Shown: positions 28,386 to 37,371, counted from the first letter of the stretch. The stretch is 64,000 nucleotides of DNA from Ferrithrix thermotolerans DSM 19514 (GCA_945906305.1 CAMDQT010000007.1:1-64000); one strand, 5' to 3'. Notes: generated from the letters alone by a model not told the origin. Program-made: numbers and translations.

Positions 28386-30710
28386 ATGCTCAAGCGTCGT
28401 TTTAGAGCGCGCCACCTCGTGGCTTTCGGGACCATCGCCGTGGGGCTGTTGTTGGGATTGCTGGTCAGCGAACTCGTCAAGGCACGTGGCGTCCACGATC
28501 GTGCCCACGTCGAGTACGTCCAGGAAAAAGCACGGCGCCAAGCACAGGAGTCGGCTGCCGCCGTCGAAAAGCTGCTCGCTGATATGCAAAATACCGGCAA
28601 TCGACTCCTCGAACAGCTGAATAGCGGCGAGGTCACTTCGGCGACGGCGGCAAAAACCACTTCGGCCCTTCTGGCGTCCCAACCGCACCTTTGGGGGGTC
28701 GGCGTCACCTACGACCGCCGCTTGCCAACAGCTCCAGCCGATCCGAACCACTACGCCACCCGCCCCGGCGGCATCATCAAGCCGGGCAAGATCACCTACA
28801 ACTACGAAGATCCGGCGGAGTCGCGCGGTCATTGGTGGCGGCAGGCGATGGAGGTTGGCAACACCTGGGTCCCGCCCTACCTCGGTGGCACGACCAAGAA
28901 GATGGTCGCCGTGTACACCGGCCGGTTCTATGGCCCGGAAGGCCCAGCAGGAGGCGGTCCGGCTGGCGCGATCATCATCTCGATGCAGCTCGACACCCTG
29001 AATCGCAGCGTCGGTTGGTCCGAGCTCGGCTCATCTGGCTACGGGTTCGTATTCTCGCGCCGGGGTTCCTACCCGAGTCATCCCTCGGCCAATGAGAACG
29101 GCGGATTCGTTGCCCATCCGAACAAGGCCTATTGGCGCGGGGATGGCGTTCCGACCTTTGCCGAAGTCGTCGCCGCGAATGGAAACAGCGCCGCCGTCGC
29201 CATGCTCGATGGGCCTGACCTGGACCCTAAGGCGGTGTTCGACTACCACGATGAGATCACCAACGAGCCTGCCTGGCTGTTCCCCGCCCGTCTCCCGACG
29301 GCGGACTGGATGCTGGGGTTCGTGGCTATCAAGAGAATGCTGATCGCAGGCGATCGAGCTCACTTTCGCTTCAACGTTGGAATTTTCGTCGCCGCCTTGC
29401 TCATGGTGGCGTGTTTGATAGTCGGCGCGGCGCTGTTTGCACCGTCCGAATTGGTGAGGGTGTGGGCGATCGTCATGGTCATCACAATGGTGCCAGCCGT
29501 GACCATCGGTGGTACCTGGAGGATGCAAAAGATAGCAACAGCTGAGAGTCCGCTCGGCGATGTTGTTCACAAGCTCCGCGGCAATGAGGTCGAGTTGCTA
29601 ACCGGTTTGGAACGACTGAGCGAGTCGATTGACGATTACTACAAATATGTGTCGACCGTATCGCTGGACCTCAAGCCGCACTCGGTGCTGGCAGGCGTGT
29701 TCTTGGATGCGATCGAACAAGGCGGGACCAGTGCTGAGCCTTGGCGGCTGTCAGGTACGATCTGGCAACGGTACGCTAACGGGGTTCCGGATGGTGAGAC
29801 ACCGGGGTTCGATTTCCCCGACGCCGTCGAAGAGCCGCAGTTCGAACCGTTCTATGACGTGCTAGACGGCGATACCAGAACTATCGCCTGGAGCTTTATC
29901 GCGGTGGTCCAGCCGGAGCGAGATCTCCGGTCTTACCCCTTCGACAAACTGACCTTACAGCTGCGAATGGTGCATCGGGATGCGTCCAAACCCATCGTGT
30001 TGATCCCCGATGTGGCGGAGTACAACTTGATTGTCCCCATCGCTCGACCAGGCCTGTCTCCGAAAATCTCGCCGCATGAATTTGAAATATCCGGAAGCGA
30101 TTTCGGGTTCTCCACGACGAGCGTCAACTCGACCATGGGCATCCCGAATTTCGCCCGGCAGACCAACTTTCCCGAGCTCACCTACACCGTGCACATGAAT
30201 CGCAAATTCGTCGAACCGTTTCTGTCCCAGATGTTCCCGGTGTTCGTGATCATGTTGCTGTTGTTCGTGGTGCACCTGATGGCCACCAGACCGGCGGAAT
30301 TCTCCTTGGTGATGTCACCGCGGAAGATGCCGAAAGGGATGTCGGCCCGCTTGTGGGATGGGGAACACCCGACCGCTGGAGCCTGGGATGAGGAGAGCGC
30401 GTCGGAACCGGCCGGAGGCAACTACTACGTGCAGGCGACGCTGACCTCGGTGCTCGCGTTGATGTTCGTGACGATCCTCGCCCACAACAACCTGCGCGGG
30501 ACCCTCGAAGCGAACGACATTGTCTACCTCGAAAACGGCTACTTCGTGCTGTACGTGGCGCTGCTGATGGTGGCGGTCAACTCATTGCTGTTCGGCACCG
30601 GCCACGGGGGGCGATTCGTGCATTGGCGCAAGAACCTGCTGCCAGAGGTGCTGTACTGGCCGTTGATCCTCACGATGGTCGCGGGGTCGACGCTGCTTAC
30701 TTTCTACTGA
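28386..30710 (+). CDS. Putative Cache-sensor/pentameric ligand-gated ion channel fusion
   Basis: A 774-residue membrane protein. Seen: TM1 at 11-30; a dCache-sized extracytoplasmic domain at about 31-328 with GYGFVFSRRGSYPSHP at 219-233; TM2 329-351 and TM3 357-377; a second extracytoplasmic domain 380-606; then four C-terminal helices at about 608-632, 680-703, 714-738 and 750-774. The second domain carries YPFD at 517-520, the Pro-loop motif of pentameric ligand-gated channels, and about 90 residues later FPELTYTVHMNRKF enters the first channel helix with the conserved Pro (QMFPVF). Spacing and topology fit Cys-loop-type receptors. The 633-680 cytoplasmic loop is longer than usual. I infer a ligand- or Cache-gated ion channel; homology needs profile search. 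DUF4436-like membrane proteins, also with YPFD, are the alternative. Confidence 0.7.
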   Translation: MLKRRFRARHLVAFGTIAVGLLLGLLVSELVKARGVHDRAHVEYVQEKARRQAQESAAAVEKLLADMQNTGNRLLEQLNSGEVTSATAAKTTSALLASQPHLWGVGVTYDRRLPTAPADPNHYATRPGGIIKPGKITYNYEDPAESRGHWWRQAMEVGNTWVPPYLGGTTKKMVAVYTGRFYGPEGPAGGGPAGAIIISMQLDTLNRSVGWSELGSSGYGFVFSRRGSYPSHPSANENGGFVAHPNKAYWRGDGVPTFAEVVAANGNSAAVAMLDGPDLDPKAVFDYHDEITNEPAWLFPARLPTADWMLGFVAIKRMLIAGDRAHFRFNVGIFVAALLMVACLIVGAALFAPSELVRVWAIVMVITMVPAVTIGGTWRMQKIATAESPLGDVVHKLRGNEVELLTGLERLSESIDDYYKYVSTVSLDLKPHSVLAGVFLDAIEQGGTSAEPWRLSGTIWQRYANGVPDGETPGFDFPDAVEEPQFEPFYDVLDGDTRTIAWSFIAVVQPERDLRSYPFDKLTLQLRMVHRDASKPIVLIPDVAEYNLIVPIARPGLSPKISPHEFEISGSDFGFSTTSVNSTMGIPNFARQTNFPELTYTVHMNRKFVEPFLSQMFPVFVIMLLLFVVHLMATRPAEFSLVMSPRKMPKGMSARLWDGEHPTAGAWDEESASEPAGGNYYVQATLTSVLALMFVTILAHNNLRGTLEANDIVYLENGYFVLYVALLMVAVNSLLFGTGHGGRFVHWRKNLLPEVLYWPLILTMVAGSTLLTFY

Positions 30711-30758
30711 CCGGTGACCTACGCGCCCCGCGGACCTGCGGCTCGAGGGGTACTGGTC

Positions 30759-31163
30759 TCAGGTCGGCCGGAACAACGCCAGGGCATACCCGTCGTCACC
30801 GACTTCATCGAACACCAACTCGACCGGCATGCCAATCCATACGTCGTCGGGGTCGCATTCGACAATGTTCGTGGTGACGTGAGGACCCTCCGCTAGCTCC
30901 ACGATCGCCACGACGTACGGTTCGTCGCCGGTGAACTTCGGGTGGGTAGGCCGACGGGCGATGCTAAAGGTGTGCACCGTGGCGGCGCCGCAAGCGTCTT
31001 CCCAACCCAGTTCGGCACTGCCGCAGTGCGGGCAGGCGGGCCGGGGATAGAAGGCGGCCTTATGGCACGCGCCGCAGCGTTGGATGAGGAATCTGCCCTC
31101 GGCGGTTGCCTCCCAGAACGGGCGAGTCACCACCGACGCTCGGCCGGGGCGAGGGTGGCTCAT
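30759..31163 (-). CDS. DUF35 zinc-ribbon/OB-fold protein, thiolase partner
   Basis: A 134-residue protein with an N-terminal rubredoxin-like zinc ribbon, CGACHKAAFYPRPACPHCG (two CxxC pairs), followed by an OB fold (VHTFSIARRP, PYVVAIVELAEGP). Proteins of this type (ChsH2-like) bind acyl-CoA and pair with thiolase-like Ltp proteins, as hydratase or aldolase components in steroid side-chain degradation. Its ATG overlaps the stop of the thiolase-like gene (ATGA), supporting a complex between the two. It is the last gene of a three-gene minus-strand operon. Confidence 0.9.
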   Translation of the reverse strand: MSHPRPGRASVVTRPFWEATAEGRFLIQRCGACHKAAFYPRPACPHCGSAELGWEDACGAATVHTFSIARRPTHPKFTGDEPYVVAIVELAEGPHVTTNIVECDPDDVWIGMPVELVFDEVGDDGYALALFRPT

Positions 31164-32353
31164 GGCTCAACTCCCAGTATCAGCGCGCATTCCTCGGACA
31201 TGATCCCCCCGTTGCCGTTCACGAAGGCGAAGGACAAATCTTTCACCTGACGCTCACCACCGCGCTGCTGAACCTGACGCACTGCTTCGGTTACGTGGCT
31301 CATCCCACCCGCCAGTCCCGGCTGGGAGAAACTGAGCTGCCCGCCGTGCGTGTTGAGCGGGAAATCGCCGTTGAAGCGCAGGTCGTGTTCCTCCACGAAG
31401 CGACCTCCGCCACCGCGTACACAAAAGCCGGCCTCCTCCAAGGTGACCAGCACGGTGATGGTGTAACAGTCATAGAGCGAGGCGAGGCCTATCTGGTCGC
31501 GGGTCACCCCGGCCTGAGCGAACGCCCGGTCGGCCGCGGGCTTGATGGCGGTGTCCATCAGGCTGGGGGCATAGGTGATGGTCTTGTGCGTGGTGCACTC
31601 CCCGGCGCCGAGTAACCAGGCCTTGGGCCGGTCGAGCTTGCGGGCCAGTTCCGGGCTGACCACCACCAAGGCCGCGCCGCCGCCGGAGGGCATCACGATC
31701 TCCAAGAGGTGCAGCGGGTCTGCGACCATGGGGGAGTTCAACACATCGTCCACGGTGATGCGCTCGCCGTAGAACCAGGCATCGGGGTTGACACAGGCGT
31801 TGTCGCGTTGGTGCACGGCGATCTTGGCCAGCTGTTCGGGTGTGGCCCGATGTTCGTGCAGATAGCGCTGGGCGATCATGGCGTAGCCGATGTTGGCCCC
31901 GACGTTGCCGTACGGCACCTCGAACTCCGCCCAAGCGGAGGTGTCCTTACCGCCAACCCCGCCCGAGCCGCTGGGCCGTTTCGGTCCCGGCGCCTCGATA
32001 CGACGCTGCCGCCGAGCGGCGGTCACACAAAGCACGGCGTTGGCCTGGCCCGCCGCGATGGCGGCGGCGGCCCGCCACACCATGGCGGCACCGGTGGCGC
32101 CGCCGAGATCCACCGTCGAGGCAAAGCTGCACCGGAGCCCCATCGACTCGATCAGGGTGGAGGGCACCAACATCGGTACCCCGGCCATGGGGTGAGCGAC
32201 GAGTCCGTCGATGTCGGACAACTCGAGTCCCGCGTCGGCGATGGCCGCCAGCCCCACCTGAGTGAACAGGTCGATCGTGGACACGTTGTCAGTCCAACGG
32301 GTGGGTTTCAGTTCGGCGACCCCAACCACCGCGGCGGTACCGCGCACGCTCAT
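31160..32353 (-). CDS. Thiolase-fold Ltp-like protein lacking the nucleophilic Cys
   Basis: A 397-residue thiolase-superfamily protein of the SCP-x/Ltp type. Where thiolases have the acylated Cys, this protein reads VDLGGATGAAM, so classical thiolysis is not expected. It keeps LYDCYTITVLVTLEEAGFC and the NTHGGQLSFSQPGLAGGMSH motif of Ltp2-like aldolases, which cleave beta-hydroxyacyl-CoA side chains together with a DUF35 partner. Such a partner is encoded directly downstream with an ATGA overlap. I infer an aldolase or related acyl-CoA lyase; the substrate could be a steroid, terpenoid or other branched acyl-CoA. Confidence 0.85.
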   Translation of the reverse strand: MSVRGTAAVVGVAELKPTRWTDNVSTIDLFTQVGLAAIADAGLELSDIDGLVAHPMAGVPMLVPSTLIESMGLRCSFASTVDLGGATGAAMVWRAAAAIAAGQANAVLCVTAARRQRRIEAPGPKRPSGSGGVGGKDTSAWAEFEVPYGNVGANIGYAMIAQRYLHEHRATPEQLAKIAVHQRDNACVNPDAWFYGERITVDDVLNSPMVADPLHLLEIVMPSGGGAALVVVSPELARKLDRPKAWLLGAGECTTHKTITYAPSLMDTAIKPAADRAFAQAGVTRDQIGLASLYDCYTITVLVTLEEAGFCVRGGGGRFVEEHDLRFNGDFPLNTHGGQLSFSQPGLAGGMSHVTEAVRQVQQRGGERQVKDLSFAFVNGNGGIMSEECALILGVEP

Positions 32354-32805
32354 CGCCCGCCGCCGAAGTCGATCAGTTCGAGCACGGCGCCGTCAGGATC
32401 TCGGAAGCAGCAGAAGCGGACGCTGGGGCCCATCTCCACCGGAGGAGACATGAACTCGATACCCTCGGCCCTTAGCCGCTCGTACTCGGCATCGATCCCG
32501 ATCGTCCACAGGGCGATGCGCGCCATACCGACATGGTTCAACGTCGGTGGTGTGGTACCGGCGGTGGGCGGGGTGATCCATTCGATGAGGTCGATACGGG
32601 TGCCTCGCGGCTTTTCTGGTTCGAGCATCATCAGCACCGCTTTGGCCTGGCCATCGGTTGGCAGGCCGAGCCCGGTCAGCATGCTGGGCGAACCGCCGGT
32701 GCCCAATTCGGTCACAACCTTGAACCCGACCTTCTCGTAAAAGGCTCGAGATCGGTCGAGGTCGGTGCAGTTCACGTTGATATGGAATACGTCCTTGATG
32801 GCCAT
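32350..32805 (-). CDS. VOC/glyoxalase-family protein
   Basis: A 151-residue vicinal-oxygen-chelate protein made of two beta-alpha-beta-beta-beta units: FHINVNCTDLDRSRAFYEKV-GF starts the first, and HVGMARIALWTIGIDAEYERL the second, ending in CCFRDPDGAVLELI. Metal-ligand candidates are the His in the first strand, the His of NHVG and the final Glu. Family members act as lyases, dioxygenases, epimerases or binding proteins; context in an acyl-CoA operon hints at a CoA-ester substrate, but this is inference. Its stop overlaps the thiolase-like start. Confidence 0.85.
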   Translation of the reverse strand: MAIKDVFHINVNCTDLDRSRAFYEKVGFKVVTELGTGGSPSMLTGLGLPTDGQAKAVLMMLEPEKPRGTRIDLIEWITPPTAGTTPPTLNHVGMARIALWTIGIDAEYERLRAEGIEFMSPPVEMGPSVRFCCFRDPDGAVLELIDFGGGR

Positions 32806-32916
32806 CGGACCCCCTTCGGCGCCAACTTACCCTGGGTTGAGCAGTCGCGGCCCCTCGTCAAGGTGCGTGGGCCGATTGCGCCTTCGCTGTCCTAGCCCCG
32901 TGCTAGGAACCTACCA

Positions 32917-35900
32917 ATGGCTCAGATCAGCTGCGGGAACTGTGGAGAGCTGCATAGCGGCGCAGCAGAGGTGCGTCGCTGTTTCCTCGAACGGCCAGCC
33001 GCGCTGGCGCTCAACCCCGACCGGGAGGTCGATGGGGGCCGCTGGGAAGATCTGGATCGTTTCGCCGATCCCGAAGAGCCCGCTGGAGTCGATGAAGCGC
33101 CCCCGCCCAGCTTCAACCGCTCGGTGGGCCCGGTCCGACCGTCGGGTTGGCGTGGCCGCGGCCCTCGCACCACCACCGTCGGCCGGGCCTCGGGGCCAGC
33201 CTCCCAGGCCCATTTCCGCCCTGCGGTGCACTGGGCCGGTCCCGAAGCGTTGGGCCGCGGTCTGGTCCTCGCCGCGGGTACCGCCGCGTTCGGGCCATGG
33301 ACGGAGGCCCCGGTATGGCCAATGGCTCTCGACGCAACGGGCAACCTCGCGGCGGATGCGCCGCTGGAGGAGTTGGCTCAGTGCTGGGCCCAGCGGCGTC
33401 GTTTTGTGGTGGAGTTGATCGTCGCCTCGGGTTCGGCGGTGATGGCGCCTCGGCCCAGCGACCCGTACCCGGTGATCGAACGCACCGAGCGCCCGCCGTG
33501 GGCCTTGGGCGTCGACTTCGAGTTCCGGGCCGAGCGACTCGGCGCGTTGTTGCGCCAGCACGCCGTGGATGGTCGCGATCCTGCCCAGGCAAGGTTTCAC
33601 CCGGCCGAGGTGGCCGTCGCCCTCGGGGCCACCATCGCGGCTGTGCCGGGCGTGGACATTGTGCTGCCCGATGGTCGCCCTGCGGTCATCGACGGGGGGC
33701 CGCTGACCCCTCACGATCTGGACGAACCCTTGGTGGTGGTTCCCGCGGCGATGCTGGCGGCAGGGACGTTCGAGCCGCTCGGCTCGGCCCCTGCGGTCGC
33801 CGAACTGGCGGCGGACCAATGGGCTGCGGTGTCCCACGCTGGCGGTGGGGCGCGCATCATCGCCCCGGCCGGATCGGGCAAGACGCGGGTCCTGACCGAA
33901 CGGGCCCGGCTGTTGCTTGCCTCTCGACGCGTGCCGGCCGAACTGGTGACGATGGTGGCGTTCAACGTGCGCGCCGCGGAGGAGATGCGGAGCCGCACCA
34001 CCGACCTTGCACGGTTGCACATTCGTACCCTCAACAGCTTGGGCTTGGCGGTCATCAATGGCGGCGGGCCCTTTCTGGCCCGCGCTGATGGTCGGCGGCT
34101 AGAGACCATCAACGAGACCGAGGTGCGGCGCATCTTGGAGAAACTGGTTCGCTTCGGTCGGCGGGCCGGAACCGACCCGGCCGCGCCATGGCTCGAAGCG
34201 CTCTCCGCGGTTCGCCTCGGGCTACGCGACCCGGCCCGTGTCGAGGCGGATTTCGGTGGCGACGTCGACGGCCTGGTCGATGTGCTACCCCGCTACCGCG
34301 CCGAGTTGGCCCGCCAGGGCGTACTCGATTTCGACGAGCAAATCGTCGCCGCAGTCGAGCGTTTGGCGCAAGACCCGCAGGCCCGGCGCGTTGCGCAGCA
34401 GGCCTGTCGGGTGCTACTTGTCGACGAGTTCCAAGACCTCGCTCCCGCTCACCTGCTCCTCGTGCGGTTGCTGTCGGCGCCCACCTATGACTGCTTCGGG
34501 GTTGGTGACGACGATCAGACGATCTACGGCTATGTCGGGGCGTCGCCCGATTGGCTGGTGCGTTTCAATCGTTGGTTCCCCGGGGCTGCGGACCATCCGC
34601 TTGAGGTGAACTACCGCTGCGCGCCCGGCGTGGTGCAGGCCGCGGCCAACCTGTTGACTCGCAATGCCCAGCGGGTACCGAAAAGAATCCGTCCGGTGCC
34701 CGGTCGCGTGGCGCGGCCCGAAGACCTCTCCGTGGTCATGGCGAGCGACGTGGCGGGCCAGACCTGTGAGGTCGTGGCACAGCTCGTCAACGCCGGGGCC
34801 GCGCCGGGCGAACTGGCCGTGCTGACCCGGGTCAACGTCACCCTGCTGCCGGTGCAACTTCGCCTCGCCGCCGCTGGCATTGCTACCACTGCACCGGTGG
34901 ATGGCCAGTTGCTGACCCGTTCGGGAGTGCGCGCCGCGTTGGCATGGCTCGCGCTCGCGGTGTCAGGCGGTCGGGCAGGGGCACCGCTCGGGGCGGGATG
35001 GATTGCGGATGCGGTACGGCGGCCGCCCCGCGGCTTGTCACCCCGCCTGGTGGAATGGATGGACGAGCAACGCAGCCTCGACGGTCTGCGTCGGCTGGCC
35101 ACCCGGCTGAGTACCCCGAAAGATGCGGACAAGGTCGAGGCGTTTGTCGCCGATGTGGCGTTGCTCGCGGCGCTGGTCGCCAGGGGCGCCGACACCGCTA
35201 CCGTGCTGCGCGCCGTCGCTGCGCAGGTGGGACTTGGCGCGGCGATGGACACCCTTGACCGATCCCGCGGGGCCGTTGACCGCTCCGCCCACGGTGACGA
35301 TCTGGCGGCGCTCGAAGCGGTGGCTCACCTGCACCCTGACCCGGCCGGGTTTGGGGCCTGGCTGAGCCAACAACTGAGCGAATCGGGGCGCGCCGCTCGA
35401 CCGGACGGGGTTCAGCTCGCCACCGTGCATCGGGTCAAGGGCCGGGAATGGCCTTACGTGATCGTGCACGACGCCTCCTACGGTTTGCTGCCGCACCGGT
35501 TGGCGACTGACGTCGAGGAGGAACGCCGGGTATTCCACGTCGCGCTGACGAGATCGTCCCAACGCACGGTGGTGGTCGCCGACGCGGCTGCGCCGAGCCC
35601 GTTCCTGGCGGAGCTCGACGCTCCCGGGGAAGCACCGCCGCCACCTCCACCAAGCGAGTTGCGGCCCTTGTTGGGGGCTCACGGGCCGGTCACCAGCTCT
35701 GCTGCGCGGCGACCCTCGGCCTCTGGGACCGCAGGTCGTAGCGCGGCGACGGCCGCTGGCGCGCATCAGCCCACAGTCGACGCGTTGAAGGTGTGGCGCC
35801 GCGAGCGGGCCCGCAAAGACGCGGTGGCGGCCTATCTGGTGCTGGCGGACCGGGCGCTGGAGGACATTGCCCGCCGCCGGCCGACCAGCCTGGCCATGTT

Positions 35901-35982
35901 GGCGCAGTGCCACGGCATCGGGCCGACCAAGCTGGAGCGCTACGGCGACGAGTTGCTCGCCGTGGTGGACAGCCAGATTTGA
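32917..35982 (+). CDS. UvrD/Rep-type superfamily I helicase with N-terminal Zn knuckle and HRDC domain
   Basis: A 1021-residue SF1A helicase. The first residues hold a CxxCxxxHx8C knuckle (Cys6, Cys9, His13, Cys22). After about 290 residues of low-complexity and unknown sequence comes Walker A (IAPAGSGKTRVLTERA), then VDEFQDLAPAHLL (Walker B), DDDQTIYGYVGAS, NYRCAPGV, TVHRVKGREWPYV and HVALTRSSQR. The C-terminus (VDALKVWRRERARKDAV to ATP-independent GIGPTKLERYGDEL) is an HRDC domain. It probably unwinds DNA in repair or recombination. It stands alone between minus-strand operons. Confidence 0.92.
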   Translation: MAQISCGNCGELHSGAAEVRRCFLERPAALALNPDREVDGGRWEDLDRFADPEEPAGVDEAPPPSFNRSVGPVRPSGWRGRGPRTTTVGRASGPASQAHFRPAVHWAGPEALGRGLVLAAGTAAFGPWTEAPVWPMALDATGNLAADAPLEELAQCWAQRRRFVVELIVASGSAVMAPRPSDPYPVIERTERPPWALGVDFEFRAERLGALLRQHAVDGRDPAQARFHPAEVAVALGATIAAVPGVDIVLPDGRPAVIDGGPLTPHDLDEPLVVVPAAMLAAGTFEPLGSAPAVAELAADQWAAVSHAGGGARIIAPAGSGKTRVLTERARLLLASRRVPAELVTMVAFNVRAAEEMRSRTTDLARLHIRTLNSLGLAVINGGGPFLARADGRRLETINETEVRRILEKLVRFGRRAGTDPAAPWLEALSAVRLGLRDPARVEADFGGDVDGLVDVLPRYRAELARQGVLDFDEQIVAAVERLAQDPQARRVAQQACRVLLVDEFQDLAPAHLLLVRLLSAPTYDCFGVGDDDQTIYGYVGASPDWLVRFNRWFPGAADHPLEVNYRCAPGVVQAAANLLTRNAQRVPKRIRPVPGRVARPEDLSVVMASDVAGQTCEVVAQLVNAGAAPGELAVLTRVNVTLLPVQLRLAAAGIATTAPVDGQLLTRSGVRAALAWLALAVSGGRAGAPLGAGWIADAVRRPPRGLSPRLVEWMDEQRSLDGLRRLATRLSTPKDADKVEAFVADVALLAALVARGADTATVLRAVAAQVGLGAAMDTLDRSRGAVDRSAHGDDLAALEAVAHLHPDPAGFGAWLSQQLSESGRAARPDGVQLATVHRVKGREWPYVIVHDASYGLLPHRLATDVEEERRVFHVALTRSSQRTVVVADAAAPSPFLAELDAPGEAPPPPPPSELRPLLGAHGPVTSSAARRPSASGTAGRSAATAAGAHQPTVDALKVWRRERARKDAVAAYLVLADRALEDIARRRPTSLAMLAQCHGIGPTKLERYGDELLAVVDSQI

Positions 35983-36026
35983 GGGTAACCGGCCCCGGCG
36001 GCAGCGGACCGTCGAGGACCGTCGAG

Positions 36027-36056
36027 GGCGGCTCAAACGCCCCGTTGAGCGCCGCC
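36027..36056. terminator. Hairpin between convergent helicase and amidohydrolase genes
   Basis: GGCGGCTCAA at 36027-36036 pairs with TTGAGCGCCGCC at 36045-36056, with a 2-base bulge and an 8-base loop. It lies in the 79-base gap between two convergent stops; no T-run follows, so it is only a candidate. A direct repeat GGACCGTCGA lies just before it. Confidence 0.45.
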
Positions 36057-36061
36057 GCCAA

Positions 36062-37294
36062 TCAGCCGAGGCTGGGCCAGTACCGCCGATCGCCGAAGAC
36101 GAGGCGGCCGGCTCGCCAGACGGCGAGGATCTCAATGGCCGCGATTCGGGCCGGATCGATGCGGGCCACCTCCCGGGGATCTTCGGCCAGGACCACCAGG
36201 TCGGCCGCTTCGCCGACCCTCGGCGCGCCGCCGACGAGGCCCAGCGCCGAATCGACGTCGATTCGTTCCGTCAGGCCCAGCGTTCGGGTCATCGCCGAAG
36301 CGACCTGATCGAGCGGGCGAGCCGCAACGACGGGAGCGTCCGATGATCCCAGGAGCACCACTCCCGCATCGAGCGCGCTACGAAGTCGGTACAGCCAGCC
36401 CAATTCGGTCTCGCTTAGCTCACGGCGGTACTTGGCTGCCCGATGGGTGACGAAACCAGGCTGGGTCACCACGGTGACCTTCCGGCGGGCCAGTTCGGCG
36501 AGCTGTTCGGGTAGGCAGAGGCCGAGGTGCTCGATTCGGTCACCGATACCGATGCCCCCATCGAGTGCGGCCTGAACTTCATCGACATCAACGGCATGCA
36601 CCGCCGCCGGAAACCCGGCTTGGTGGGCCGTGTCAACGAGGTGGCGCAGCGCGGCGAGTCCGCAGTCCGGGGGCATGATCTTTGCGGGCCCAACTTCGAC
36701 AGAACCGATATGGCTACCGAAGCTCAGCCCCGGCAAGGAGTGCGCCGCCACCATGGCCGTCACGTGTATGGGAAGACGGAACCGGTCGAGCAATTCGAGG
36801 GTCACTATGTCGTTGGTATGGGTGGCGTCGGTGACCGCGGTAATGCCGGCCGCGACGAGCTGCGCCCCGATCTCGGCGACGGCATCGGCCAACTCCTCCT
36901 GGGGAATCGGGTCGGGCGGGCCGGTCATCTCGGCGGCCCGATTGCGCAACCGAAGGTGGCCGGTGCGGTGATGAAGGACGAGCGGTCGCCCGGCGGTGAA
37001 CCGGTCGAGTTCATCCACGGTGGGCAGGCGTTGTTCGATGAGGTCGGTCTCCTCGATGCCCCAGGCGCGCAGCCAGCGACCCTGCGGCGTGCGGCGCGCC
37101 GCCTCGGCGAGGGTGTCGCCGACCTCCATGAGGGACCGGGCGGTGCTCAGATCGACGGACCGGAGCGCCGCGGCGGCTGCCAGTAGATGCAGATGGTGAT
37201 CGGTGAACGCCGCCCCGATAACCGCCCCCGGCGGCAGGTCGATGCCGTCGTCGGCCCGGGGGAACAGCGAGATGGCGAGCCCGTCTGCTACCAC
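36062..37294 (-). CDS. Amidohydrolase-family protein (YtcJ/imidazolonepropionase-like)
   Basis: A metal-dependent hydrolase of about 410 residues from GTG 37294. The first metal motif is FTDHHLHLL, the mid-barrel His residues are in DATHTNDI and AVHAVDVDE, HLG follows in RIEHLGLCL, and the late Asp in LLGSSDAPV. The C-terminal part (EAADLVVLAEDPREV) completes the composite beta-domain. Substrate unknown. The natural N-terminus looks longer: the frame stays open with plausible strand sequence (FSLRGPCLGLG, then PTGVVVADG) to a CTG at 37375 that overlaps the ligase TGA and has GAGGAG eight bases before it. Confidence 0.85.
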   Translation of the reverse strand: MVADGLAISLFPRADDGIDLPPGAVIGAAFTDHHLHLLAAAAALRSVDLSTARSLMEVGDTLAEAARRTPQGRWLRAWGIEETDLIEQRLPTVDELDRFTAGRPLVLHHRTGHLRLRNRAAEMTGPPDPIPQEELADAVAEIGAQLVAAGITAVTDATHTNDIVTLELLDRFRLPIHVTAMVAAHSLPGLSFGSHIGSVEVGPAKIMPPDCGLAALRHLVDTAHQAGFPAAVHAVDVDEVQAALDGGIGIGDRIEHLGLCLPEQLAELARRKVTVVTQPGFVTHRAAKYRRELSETELGWLYRLRSALDAGVVLLGSSDAPVVAARPLDQVASAMTRTLGLTERIDVDSALGLVGGAPRVGEAADLVVLAEDPREVARIDPARIAAIEILAVWRAGRLVFGDRRYWPSLG

Positions 37295-37371
37295 TACGCC
37301 GGTGGGCGCGTCGGCCCTGTCATCGGTCGGGCCCAGGCCGAGGCAAGGCCCGCGCAGGCTGAATCGGGCGC

